From Terrisporobacter vanillatitrophus (GTDB taxonomy: Bacteria; Bacillota; Clostridia; Peptostreptococcales; Peptostreptococcaceae): a DNA stretch of 64,000 bases. The DNA is taken from positions 682,001-746,000 of the forward strand of contig NZ_CP154625.1 in assembly GCF_051148895.1 (NCBI RefSeq). Direction: 5' to 3'. The notes under the pieces are model-generated. The model was not told where the DNA came from and did no database searches. It worked only from the letters and a program-made list of their open reading frames with translations. A program made the position numbers and the translations under genes. Below are positions 8,009-16,300 of this stretch, one piece after another (within the stretch, counting starts at the first letter, position 1; each line of letters begins with the position of its first letter).

Positions 8009-10417
8009 ATGAACTTGTATGAAGAGGCTTCTTCCATAGTCAAAAAACTTTCTTTAGAAGAAAAGTGTAAATTTTGTTGTGGAGTAGATTTTTGGCATTC
8101 ATTTGGAATAGATGAAATAAATATCCCATCAATTATGTTATGTGATGGACCTCATGGTCTTAGAAAAGAGGATCCAGATAGTTTTATGTTTATGAGTCCA
8201 AAAGTTATAAAATCAACTTGTTTTCCAACGGCTACAGCTTTAGCTTCTACCTTTGACGAAGAATTAATAAATCGCATGGGAAAGGCATTAGGAGAGGAAT
8301 GTAGAAAAGAAGATGTGGCAGTACTTTTAAGTCCAGGAATTAATATAAAAAGACTACCTATTTGTGGTAGAAATTTTGAATATTTTAGTGAAGATCCGTA
8401 TTTAAGTGGAAAAATGTCAGCATCACTTATAAGAGGAATACAAAGTAAAGGTGTAGCAGCTTGTTTAAAACATTTTGCAGGAAATAATCAGGAAAAATAT
8501 CGTATGACTATTAACTCAATTATTGATGAAAGAGCTCTTAGAGAAATATATTTAAAAGGATTTGAAATAGCTATAAAAGAGGCTCATCCCTGGTCTGTAA
8601 TGATGGCATATAATAGGCTAAATGGACAGTATTGTTGTGAAAGTAAATATTTAATACAAGATATACTTAGAAATGAATGGAGTTATAAAGGATGTATTAT
8701 TAGTGATTGGGGAGGGGTTAATGATATTATTCCTAGTATAAATAATGGATTAAATTTAGAAATGCCTGGATATAAAGATGATTATTATACAGTTTTACAA
8801 AAAGCTGTAGAAAATAACAAATTAGATGAAAAAATATTAAATAAGTCTGTTACAAAAGTAATTGAACTAATTTTAAAGTGTAAGGAAGGTAAAAAAATAC
8901 CATATAAATGTAATTTTAAAGAACATATTGATTTGGCAGAGGAAATAGCTGAAAGTAGTGCAGTATTACTTAAAAATGATAATAACATTCTCCCGGGAAA
9001 TAATTTACAAAAAATTGGAATAATAGGAAGGCTTGCAAAAGAGCCTGTATATGAAGGGTTGGGTAGTTCATATGTTAACCCTAATACTATAGATAATGCA
9101 TATGATGTATTTGTAGATAATAATTGTAATATAAATTATTCAGATGGATATTCTTTAGAAAATGATGAAATTGATGAAGTTTTGCTAAAAGAAGCTATAG
9201 AGGTGGCAAAAAATAAGGATATAGTATATTTGTTTATAGGTATTCCTAAATATTATGAAGCAGAGGGATATGATCGTAAAAATTTAAAATTACCAAAGTC
9301 TCATGATAATTTAGTATATGAGATTAGCAAAATTAATAAAAACTTAGTAGTAGTACTACAAGGTGGTTCTGTTATGGAAATGCCATGGAGTCATATACCT
9401 AAATCCATTTTACTAACTCATTTAAGTGGTTGTAGAGGAGGAAATGCAACAGTAAATTTATTATTAGGAAAGAAAAATCCATCAGGTAAGTTAAGTGAAA
9501 CTTATGCAAATACCTTAGAAGATTATCCAGTGATGCAATTTTATCCTGGAGATAATAATTATGTTGAATATAGAGAAAGCATATTTGTTGGGTATAGATA
9601 TTTTGATAGTGCACATCTTAATGTAAAGTATCCTTTTGGTTTTGGACTTTCTTATACAACTTTTGAATATAGTAATATGAAAATAAAATATAATAATGAC
9701 AATAATATGGAAGTATCCATAACGATAACTAATACAGGTAAGATGGAAGGAAAAGAAGTAGCTCAACTTTATATTTCTTGTTTATCATCAAAATTATTTA
9801 GAGCAAAACAAGAATTAAAAGGATTTAAAAAAATAAATTTAAAACCTAAGGAAAGTAAAGAAGTAACTTTTATTTTAGATGAAGATTGTTTTGCTTATTA
9901 TAATATTCAAAATTATCAATATGAAGTTGAAGAAGGGCAATATGACATAAGTATTGGTTCGTCATGTAGAAATATTAAATTTTCTACAATAATAAATAAA
10001 AGAGGAAATAGTGTAAAAACTATTGATTATAAAGCAAAATCTCCATCTTATTATGAATTCTATAAAAACAAACTAAATCCAAAAGAGGAAGAATTTAAAA
10101 ATATATATAACAAAGAACTACCAATTATTGCAAATGAAATTTATCCATTTACTACAAATTCTACAATAAATGATATCAAAAATACTTATGGTGGTGATTT
10201 AATTATATCTGCCATAAATAAAAAAGCATATAAATTTATAAGTGGAGATAAAGCAATGGAAATGGCAGTAAAAGAATCACTAAATGATCAACCCTTTAGA
10301 TTAATGGTTATGGTAACTAGAGGAGCAATAAATCGTAAATCAATACAGGGATTTGTAGATTTCCTAAATAAACATTATATTAAGGGACTTTTACAAATTT
10401 TAAGAAATAGGAAATGA
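8009..10417 (+). CDS. Glycoside hydrolase family 3 beta-glucosidase
   Basis: An 802-residue enzyme that removes beta-linked glucose or related sugars from oligosaccharides. The GH3 N-terminal barrel covers about residues 20-290 with the nucleophile Asp233 in CIISDWGG; the GH3 C-terminal sandwich domain is about 310-530 and a fibronectin III-like domain about 565-640 (ITITNTGKMEGKEVAQLY). A further tail of about 130 residues, unlike the common family ending, follows. No signal peptide, so it acts inside the cell. ATG 8009 follows a GGGGGAG site. It stands alone and no sugar transporter is adjacent; the bgl operon 36 kb away encodes the phosphorylated route. Confidence 0.92.
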   Translation: MNLYEEASSIVKKLSLEEKCKFCCGVDFWHSFGIDEINIPSIMLCDGPHGLRKEDPDSFMFMSPKVIKSTCFPTATALASTFDEELINRMGKALGEECRKEDVAVLLSPGINIKRLPICGRNFEYFSEDPYLSGKMSASLIRGIQSKGVAACLKHFAGNNQEKYRMTINSIIDERALREIYLKGFEIAIKEAHPWSVMMAYNRLNGQYCCESKYLIQDILRNEWSYKGCIISDWGGVNDIIPSINNGLNLEMPGYKDDYYTVLQKAVENNKLDEKILNKSVTKVIELILKCKEGKKIPYKCNFKEHIDLAEEIAESSAVLLKNDNNILPGNNLQKIGIIGRLAKEPVYEGLGSSYVNPNTIDNAYDVFVDNNCNINYSDGYSLENDEIDEVLLKEAIEVAKNKDIVYLFIGIPKYYEAEGYDRKNLKLPKSHDNLVYEISKINKNLVVVLQGGSVMEMPWSHIPKSILLTHLSGCRGGNATVNLLLGKKNPSGKLSETYANTLEDYPVMQFYPGDNNYVEYRESIFVGYRYFDSAHLNVKYPFGFGLSYTTFEYSNMKIKYNNDNNMEVSITITNTGKMEGKEVAQLYISCLSSKLFRAKQELKGFKKINLKPKESKEVTFILDEDCFAYYNIQNYQYEVEEGQYDISIGSSCRNIKFSTIINKRGNSVKTIDYKAKSPSYYEFYKNKLNPKEEEFKNIYNKELPIIANEIYPFTTNSTINDIKNTYGGDLIISAINKKAYKFISGDKAMEMAVKESLNDQPFRLMVMVTRGAINRKSIQGFVDFLNKHYIKGLLQILRNRK

Positions 10418-10486
10418 CTTTGAAAGAATAGAAGATATTTTTATTGGATAAATTATAATTAAAATATCATCAAGGAGAGTCACATT

Positions 10487-10669
10487 ATGGATAACAACAA
10501 AAATAGAATGAAAGACAGACCGAAATCAAATGCAGAACTTAGAAAAATGTATTCTGAGCATGGAGCAGACATTGGAATAGAAAATGGACAAAAAATAGGT
10601 GCTAGAGATTGTGGCACAAATAAAACTAAAACTGAAAAACTTTATCATAAAGCTAAGAAAAGAGATTAA
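10487..10669 (+). CDS. Small basic hypothetical protein, 60 residues
   Basis: A 60-residue, highly hydrophilic, lysine- and asparagine-rich protein with a single Cys (ARDCGTN). AAGGAG is well placed before ATG 10487, and a perfect terminator follows at once, so expression looks real. I do not recognise the family. The charge pattern would suit nucleic-acid binding or a spore-packing role, but neither can be shown here. Confidence 0.6.
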   Translation: MDNNKNRMKDRPKSNAELRKMYSEHGADIGIENGQKIGARDCGTNKTKTEKLYHKAKKRD

Positions 10670-10674
10670 CACAT

Positions 10675-10711
10675 AAAAAATCGTATCAATTTAATTTTGA
10701 TACGATTTTTT
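10675..10711 (+). terminator. Terminator after the 60-residue gene
   Basis: Perfect repeat AAAAAATCGTATCAA / TTGATACGATTTTTT around a short AT loop. Confidence 0.85.
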
Positions 10712-11067
10712 ATGTATTAAGATTTAATAATTGATAGATTTTTAATTTGTAAATTTAGTAAACACATTTTATAAAAGTTAGATATTAACACTTGTAATAT
10801 TCTCAACTATTATTACATATTATCAAGTAGTTTTTACTATACGAAATGGGGGAGGATAATATGTCAATAGCGCATAAAATAAACACTTAAAGTCAAATTA
10901 TGACAATTATAAGGTAAAGTCTTAATAAATATATCTTATTTAATCACTTTTAAGATGAAAGAATCATATAAAAGTATATGAGGAAAGAACTTTATTGTCT
11001 ATTTTAGAATTTAGGCCATAAATAAAACCTTAATTGTATATAAATGTAATTACGAGGAGGAGTTTGC
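10712..11067 (+). other. 356-base intergenic region with a 9-codon open frame
   Basis: Mostly featureless AT-rich sequence. One notable item: GGGGGAGG (10848-10855) stands 5 bases before ATG 10861, which opens a frame of only nine codons (MSIAHKINT, stop at 10888-10890). It may be the stump of a lost gene or a leader peptide. No terminator or riboswitch fold was recognised in the rest. Confidence 0.4.
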
Positions 11068-11754
11068 GTGAGTGTTGATTTGAATGAAAAAATAAATGGA
11101 AAGTACTGGATAAGAAAAATTATTAAGGAAAATAATGGGTCTATCTTAAATGAAAGAATAATTAATAGAGATACAAGAATTGAGTCTATAGAATGGTTAT
11201 CACCTCTAGAAAATGAGAATTTTAGAGAGTATATGCTAAATTCACCTTCTCTACTAGAAAAGTTAAATGACAATGGATTTCCACTAAAAAAAGAAGATTT
11301 AAGATTTTGGCCACAAAGAGAGCCTGTTTGGGATGGAATCGGCTTGGCAACTGTGAAAGATTCACAGGAAAAGATGATAATTTTAGTAGAAAATAAAAGT
11401 AGTATTAAAGAATTAAGAAGTAAGTTAGCATCTACAAATGAGAACAATAAAAGATTAATATTAGATTCAATGAAAGAAACTTATGATGAGCTTGGAATAA
11501 AGGGTGATTTTAACAAATGGTTTAGTACTTATTACCAAGTAGCTAATAGATTTACTTTTATGCACCAACTTATGAAAAAAGGATATAAGGTAAAGTTAGT
11601 TTTTCTAAATATTGTTGATGATCATATGTATAAAAATATATCTAAGGCTCAATGGGTAGAAGAATATTGTAAAATGCTAAATGAATTTATGGGAGACAGA
11701 TTTGTACCAAGAGATGTATTAATTATTGATTTAAATGTGCATGAAGAAAAATAA
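11068..11754 (+). CDS. Conserved hypothetical protein, possible PD-(D/E)XK nuclease fold
   Basis: A 228-residue soluble protein. The centre holds FWPQREPVWDGIGL, then a strand and ILVENKSSIKEL. The spacing D...(about 17 residues)...E-N-K fits a PD-(D/E)XK core, and homologues I recall carry the form WDALG...LVEAKAH with the same flanking FWP motif. This is motif-level reasoning, not a search. GTG 11068 lies 7 bases after GAGGAGG. It stands alone, with a perfect terminator after it and no methyltransferase or other restriction or defence partner. A catalytic role is inferred only. Confidence 0.55.
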   Translation: MSVDLNEKINGKYWIRKIIKENNGSILNERIINRDTRIESIEWLSPLENENFREYMLNSPSLLEKLNDNGFPLKKEDLRFWPQREPVWDGIGLATVKDSQEKMIILVENKSSIKELRSKLASTNENNKRLILDSMKETYDELGIKGDFNKWFSTYYQVANRFTFMHQLMKKGYKVKLVFLNIVDDHMYKNISKAQWVEEYCKMLNEFMGDRFVPRDVLIIDLNVHEEK

Positions 11755-11760
11755 AAGACT

Positions 11761-11792
11761 AAAAAACGTATTGTTAATTCAATACGTTTTTT
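11761..11792 (+). terminator. Terminator after the possible nuclease gene
   Basis: Perfect 13-bp arms AAAAAACGTATTG / CAATACGTTTTTT around TTAATT. Confidence 0.9.
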
Positions 11793-11865
11793 GCATAAAA
11801 TAGAGGGGATTACTGGTAATATGGTGAAATAACTATATAATATTGAGCGAAAAGGAAGTGTTATT

Positions 11866-12375
11866 GTGGAAAAGCAAGAAATTCAAATAAAGTTAGCTTA
11901 CGATGAAATTGATTCAATAAAAGAGCTATTTACAGAATACAAAAATATGTTAGTAGAAACGTATAAGGACGTGGAAGGTGTAAGCTCTTGTTTTAGAAGT
12001 TTTCAAGAAGAATTAGATACTTTAAAAGATAAATATGCATTACCAAAGGGGCGATTATATATTGCAAAGTATAATGGAAAAATTGCTGGTTGTGCTGGAC
12101 TTAGATCTTTAACAAATCATTGTTGTGAAGTAAAAAGGTTATATGTAAGAAATGAGTTTAGAAGTTTAGGTATAGGGAAATTACTTATGGAATACATAAT
12201 TAGAGCTGGAAAAGAATTAGATTATGACGTAATAGTATTAGATACATTCTCCCACTTGGGAAGGGCAGTAGATTTATATTACAAATTAGGATTTAAGGAA
12301 ATAAAAGAATATTATAACAGTCCCATAAAAGATGTAATTTATTTGGGGCTAGACTTAAAAAATAAATCTAAATAA
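11866..12375 (+). CDS. GNAT family N-acetyltransferase
   Basis: A 169-residue acetyltransferase that uses acetyl-CoA. The acetyl-CoA loop is visible as RSLGIGKLLMEYII (motif A, about residues 102-115), preceded by the strand CEVKRLYVRNEF and followed by the motif B region ALELYYKLGF-like sequence AVDLYYKLGFKEI. It starts at GTG 11866 after AAGGAAG. The overall pattern is that of the single-domain enzymes acting on amino acids or small amines; the substrate cannot be predicted. Confidence 0.85.
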   Translation: MEKQEIQIKLAYDEIDSIKELFTEYKNMLVETYKDVEGVSSCFRSFQEELDTLKDKYALPKGRLYIAKYNGKIAGCAGLRSLTNHCCEVKRLYVRNEFRSLGIGKLLMEYIIRAGKELDYDVIVLDTFSHLGRAVDLYYKLGFKEIKEYYNSPIKDVIYLGLDLKNKSK

Positions 12376-12418
12376 AAAATGAGTAGTAATGATGTGAGTT
12401 GTAATATACTAGAAATAT

Positions 12419-12466
12419 AAAAGAGTTATCCCAACATAGTTATAGTTGTTGAAATAACTCTTTTTT
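12419..12466. terminator. Bidirectional terminator, GNAT and Crp/Fnr genes
   Basis: AAAGAGTTAT pairs with ATAACTCTTT, with an inner CAAC/GTTG stem, and T-rich ends on both strands between the convergent genes. Confidence 0.75.
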
Positions 12467-12471
12467 AATTA

Positions 12472-13116
12472 CTATAAATTAATAAGTTTAATTTTTCCTC
12501 TAGAAACTTCTATTTTTCCCTCTTTTTCAAACTTCTTAAGTATACGACTAATAACTTCTCTAGATGAGCCTAATTCGTTGGCTATATTCTCATGAGTAAT
12601 ATAAAGCATATTTGAATCCTGATATCTACTTTGTTCTAATAGATAATCAGTAATTCTTTCATCTAAGCTAAAAAAAGTTGCTTGTTCTAATACATACATT
12701 ACTTCGGATAATTTGTCTTGTGTAAGATTAAGAATATAGTTCATAACGTTAATATTAGATTGGGACAACTTTTTTAATAATGAACTATCAATAATTATAG
12801 CACTAGCATCATTTTGGGCCTCTAAATTTACATCATAAGTTATATTTTGAAATGCGCAGGAAGCCGATAACATACAAACATCTCTGTCATATAACTTAAA
12901 TAAAGTAATTTGTCTACCGCTAGGGGCAGAAATGAATACTCTGAAATTTCCACTCATAGTAATTAATAATCCTGTACAAGATGAATTTTTAGAATGAACT
13001 AATTCACCTTTTTCGTATTTGCCTACAGAGCTTTTTGAAATTAATTCATTTTTTTCATCATCATTTAAATCCTTAAAAAAGGGAAGTGTTTCTTTTAAAT
13101 AATACTCTTTATTCAT
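12472..13116 (-). CDS. Crp/Fnr family transcriptional regulator
   Basis: A 214-residue regulator. Residues about 15-120 form the cyclic-nucleotide-binding-like beta-roll, and about 150-210 the winged helix with recognition helix ANELGSSREVISRILKKFE. There is no N-terminal cysteine cluster of the FNR 4Fe-4S type; single Cys residues are at 47 and nearby. It is probably not an oxygen sensor of the E. coli type. The ATG at 13116 follows GGAGG. A TTGAT-N5-ATCAA dyad 30 bases upstream is a candidate autoregulatory site. Targets unknown; the nearby sulfur-transfer genes are plausible. Confidence 0.88.
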   Translation of the reverse strand: MNKEYYLKETLPFFKDLNDDEKNELISKSSVGKYEKGELVHSKNSSCTGLLITMSGNFRVFISAPSGRQITLFKLYDRDVCMLSASCAFQNITYDVNLEAQNDASAIIIDSSLLKKLSQSNINVMNYILNLTQDKLSEVMYVLEQATFFSLDERITDYLLEQSRYQDSNMLYITHENIANELGSSREVISRILKKFEKEGKIEVSRGKIKLINL

Positions 13117-13495
13117 TATATATCCTCCAAAATTATTTTTTCAGGATTGATTTAATATCAAATATATCTATAACTTGACATATTGATAATAATACACTGG
13201 CAAATAATATTACCTTAACTAAGTGTAAATCTTGTAGCCATAACATGGCAAGTGATTTTTAGGATTTGTTGCTTGAACTTTATATAATACATATGGGAAA
13301 AATTCACCTAATAGTAGGGTTAAAATGTTTAATATGTACTTATTTAAACATATTATATCCTTTTATTCTGTGATAAAGTCACGAAAGGAGATTATCAATA
13401 TGTGAATTAAGAATATAATAATAAGGATAAAAAAAATATAAATATGCATAATTATAAGGTAAAATAAAAATAGATATAATTAGCTGGAGGAGAAA
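13117..13495. other. 379-base divergent intergenic region
   Basis: Holds the promoters of the Crp/Fnr gene (minus) and the RelA/SpoT gene (plus). Items seen: a TTGAT-N5-ATCAA dyad at 13147-13161; a small hairpin GCCATAACATGGC near 13237; AATATGT/ACATATT arms near 13332-13355; and a strong site GAAAGGAG (13383-13390) followed by ATG TGA, a start codon with an immediate stop. The last may mark a decayed gene. Nothing else recognised. Confidence 0.45.
13147..13161. promoter_or_regulatory. Candidate Crp/Fnr operator
   Basis: TTGATTTAATATCAA has perfect TTGAT/ATCAA arms with a 5-base centre, one more than the canonical FNR spacing. It lies 30 bases before the start codon of the Crp/Fnr gene. Confidence 0.4.
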
Positions 13496-14359
13496 ATGAT
13501 AAATAAAGAACAGTTTTTCAATATGTATAAAATAGATGAAGAAGAGCTTAAAAAAGAAAATATAAGTTGGAAAGACTTAAAAGCAATACATGATGATTTT
13601 ATCGATTCAAAAAAAAATTACGAAACGCAGGCTGATTTAATTGCAAATATACTCAGAGCTCAGCCAAAGGTTCACTCAGTAAAAACTAGAGTAAAAGATA
13701 TGAGCCATTTAATAGAAAAAGTTATTAGGAAAACTCCTGAGAGAAGAGCTAAATATGGACAAGATTTTAATTTTACAGTAGAAAATTACAAAGATGAAAT
13801 TACGGATTTGCTTGGAATAAGAGTAATACATATATTTAAAGAAGATTGGGAAGAAATACATAATTTTATAACTAATATGTGGGATGTTATGGAGATTGTG
13901 GCTAATGTAAGAGAAGGAGATGACACTAAAAAGTTTGATGAACAGGGAATCGCTGTTTGTTCAAGACCATCAGGATATAGATCAGTACATTACTTAGTTG
14001 AATCTTATCCAACTAATAAAAAGCTTATTACTGAAGTTCAAGTTAGAACTATATTTGAAGAAGGTTATGGAGAAATAGACCATCAACTTAGATATTCTCA
14101 TGAAGATATTCCAGAACTTTTAGGACAAAATTTAATGTTATTAAATAGAATTGCAGGAAGTTCTGACGAGATGGCATCTTTAATTAATAGACTAAGTCAA
14201 AGTATCCAAGAAGTAGAAAATAAATTTAAAGCAAAAATAAATGAAAAAGATAAGAAAATAGAAGGTATCAAAGAAAAGATTTATGATAAAGAATCAATTT
14301 CTGATACTGACAAGAAAAATTTAATTAATGAAATCGATGATATATTAAAAATAAAATAA
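13496..14359 (+). CDS. Stand-alone RelA/SpoT-domain (p)ppGpp synthetase
   Basis: A 287-residue small alarmone synthetase-type protein that would transfer pyrophosphate from ATP to GDP or GTP. Synthetase motifs are present: RVKDMSHLIEKVIRK (about 63-77), ITDLLGIRVIHIF (about 102-114), SGYRSVHYLVE (about 160-170) and EVQVRTIFEEGYGEIDH (about 180-196). There is no HD hydrolase domain and no TGS/ACT region. Residues about 235-285 form a charged, probably coiled-coil tail, longer than in RelQ or RelP. ATG 13496 follows GGAGGAG. It is a single-gene unit with its own terminator. Confidence 0.88.
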   Translation: MINKEQFFNMYKIDEEELKKENISWKDLKAIHDDFIDSKKNYETQADLIANILRAQPKVHSVKTRVKDMSHLIEKVIRKTPERRAKYGQDFNFTVENYKDEITDLLGIRVIHIFKEDWEEIHNFITNMWDVMEIVANVREGDDTKKFDEQGIAVCSRPSGYRSVHYLVESYPTNKKLITEVQVRTIFEEGYGEIDHQLRYSHEDIPELLGQNLMLLNRIAGSSDEMASLINRLSQSIQEVENKFKAKINEKDKKIEGIKEKIYDKESISDTDKKNLINEIDDILKIK

Positions 14360-14385
14360 GACATCAAAGGATGTCTTATTTTTTT
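14354..14385 (+). terminator. Terminator of the RelA/SpoT gene
   Basis: Perfect AATAAGACATC / GATGTCTTATT arms with AAAG loop and T tail; the 5' arm overlaps the stop codon. Confidence 0.9.
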
Positions 14386-14494
14386 GAGTTAAGTTGAATT
14401 TTTGCTTTTTAAAATATTAATCTTTTTACCTGGTTATACTAATGATAATTTAAAATAATAAATTATTTATTACATAATAATGGAGGTATAATAT

Positions 14495-15334
14495 ATGTCA
14501 AAAAAAACAAAATTAATTACATTGTTTTTATGCTTATTAACAATGATTATATCTACAGCTTGTAGAAAAGGTGAAAGTCCTGAAAACTCTAATTCAAGTA
14601 CTAGTAGTATAACTGTGTCAGGATCAACATCCGTAGGGCCTCTTATGGAAAAAGAAGCAGAAAAATTTCAAGAAGCTAATTCAGGCATAAAAGTTGAGAT
14701 AAATCAATTAGGTTCTTCAGCAGGGATAAAAGATGCAATAAATGGAACGGTTCAAATTGGTATGTCATCTCGTGATTTGAAAGATCAAGAAAAAGCAGAA
14801 GGTCTTACAGAAGTTGAAATTGCTTATGATGGAATAGCTATAATCACAAATAAAGCTAATAATATAAAATCTCTTACAATGTCACAAGTAAAAGATATTT
14901 ATACTGGCAAAATCACAAACTGGAAAGAACTAGGTGGGAAGGATAGTGAGATAGTTGTTGTTTCAAGAGAAGACGGTTCTGGAACTAGAGATGCTTTTCA
15001 AGAAATAGTAGGATATACATCAGAAGAACTTACTAAAAATGCTCAAATAGGTGATGGTTCAGGAAATATAAAATCAACAGTAGGTGGGAATGAAAACTCT
15101 ATTGGATTTATATCTTTTGAATATATCGACGATAAAATAAATGCTTTAAATATTGATGAGATTGAACCAAAGGCAGAGAATGTAAAAAATAAATCTTACA
15201 AAATATCAAGACCATTCTTATTAATATATAAAGAAGAAAATTTAAAAGATAATGGAAATAAATTAATAGATTTTATATTAAGTGAAGAAGGACAAAAAAT
15301 TGTTGAAGAAAATGGACTAATAAGAATAAAATAA
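14495..15334 (+). CDS. pstS: Phosphate ABC transporter substrate-binding lipoprotein PstS
   Basis: A 279-residue lipoprotein that captures inorganic phosphate outside the membrane for the PstCAB importer. The N-terminus is a lipoprotein signal ending in the lipobox STAC (Cys23). The phosphate-binding loops are visible: SGSTSVGPLM (about 43-52), GMSSRDLKDQE and SREDGSGTRDAF. First gene of pstS-C-A-B-phoU. GGAGG precedes ATG 14495. A hairpin after it probably keeps pstS mRNA higher than the downstream genes, as is common for binding-protein genes. No clear Pho box was recognised upstream. Confidence 0.95.
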   Translation: MSKKTKLITLFLCLLTMIISTACRKGESPENSNSSTSSITVSGSTSVGPLMEKEAEKFQEANSGIKVEINQLGSSAGIKDAINGTVQIGMSSRDLKDQEKAEGLTEVEIAYDGIAIITNKANNIKSLTMSQVKDIYTGKITNWKELGGKDSEIVVVSREDGSGTRDAFQEIVGYTSEELTKNAQIGDGSGNIKSTVGGNENSIGFISFEYIDDKINALNIDEIEPKAENVKNKSYKISRPFLLIYKEENLKDNGNKLIDFILSEEGQKIVEENGLIRIK

Positions 15335-15344
15335 TATGATCAAT

Positions 15345-15378
15345 AAATCCTCCTTTATTAATCTAAGGAGGATTTTAT
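15345..15378 (+). terminator. Intercistronic hairpin between pstS and pstC
   Basis: AAATCCTCCTT pairs with AAGGAGGATTT around a 9-base loop, followed by a short T-run. It can act as a partial terminator or as an mRNA-stabilising 3' hairpin for pstS. Its 3' arm contains a perfect AAGGAGG, so the stem also hides a ribosome-binding sequence. Confidence 0.7.
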
Positions 15379-15396
15379 ACATCTAAGGAGAGGCCT

Positions 15397-16299
15397 ATGA
15401 ATGGAAATATTAATCGTGTGAATAATAATTCAAATAAAAATAAATATTTAATAGAAAGCCTTACATCAAAGATTTTTTTATTAAGTGCATTTATTTCTGT
15501 AATAAGCTTATTACTTATAATAGGCTTTGTTTTTTATAAAGGTTCCATACCATTTATATCTAAAGGATATTCCTTTATTGATTTTTTATTAGGAACAGAA
15601 TGGGTACCATCTGCAGATAAATTTGGTATATTACCTATGATATTAGCTTCAGTATATGCTACATTAGGTTCTTTAATTATAGGTGTTTCTGTGGGAATTT
15701 TAACTGCAACATTTATAGTAGAAGTTGCCCCAAGATCCTTGAGTAAAATAATTTCACCAGCAGTAGAGTTATTGGCAGGAATTCCATCAGTATTATATGG
15801 AATATTTGGTTTAGCATTTCTCGTTCCTAATATACAAAAAATATTTAATTTACCAAAAGGTCAAAGTTTACTAGCAATAATTATTGTTTTAGCCGTAATG
15901 ATGTTGCCTACTATAATTACTGTGTCAGAAACAGCAATAAGAGCTGTACCTAAATCATATAAAGAAGCATCTTTGGCGCTGGGAGCATCAAAAACACAAA
16001 CTACTTTTAATATAATTCTTCCAGCGGCAAAATCAGGAATTTTAGCAGCTGTAGTACTTGGAGTAGGGCGTGCTATTGGTGAAACTATGGCAGTTATATT
16101 GGTAGCAGGAAATTCACCGTCAATTCCAAAGTCAATAATGGATAGCGTAAGACCTCTTACTACAAATATTGTTTTAGAAATGGGATACGCCTTTGGAACA
16201 CATCAAGAAATGTTATTTGCTACAGGAATTGTGTTATTTATATTTATTATTATACTTAACCTAATACTAACCATGATTTCTAATAGGGAGGAAGACTAA
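15397..16299 (+). CDS. pstC: Phosphate ABC transporter permease PstC
   Basis: A 300-residue inner-membrane permease with six transmembrane helices. The EAA loop that contacts PstB is visible as SYKEASLALGASKTQTTFNIILP (about residues 188-210). AAGGAG precedes ATG 15397. The gene forms the translocation channel together with PstA, whose start lies one base after its stop codon, so translation is probably coupled. Confidence 0.95.
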   Translation: MNGNINRVNNNSNKNKYLIESLTSKIFLLSAFISVISLLLIIGFVFYKGSIPFISKGYSFIDFLLGTEWVPSADKFGILPMILASVYATLGSLIIGVSVGILTATFIVEVAPRSLSKIISPAVELLAGIPSVLYGIFGLAFLVPNIQKIFNLPKGQSLLAIIIVLAVMMLPTIITVSETAIRAVPKSYKEASLALGASKTQTTFNIILPAAKSGILAAVVLGVGRAIGETMAVILVAGNSPSIPKSIMDSVRPLTTNIVLEMGYAFGTHQEMLFATGIVLFIFIIILNLILTMISNREED

Positions 16300-16300
16300 T

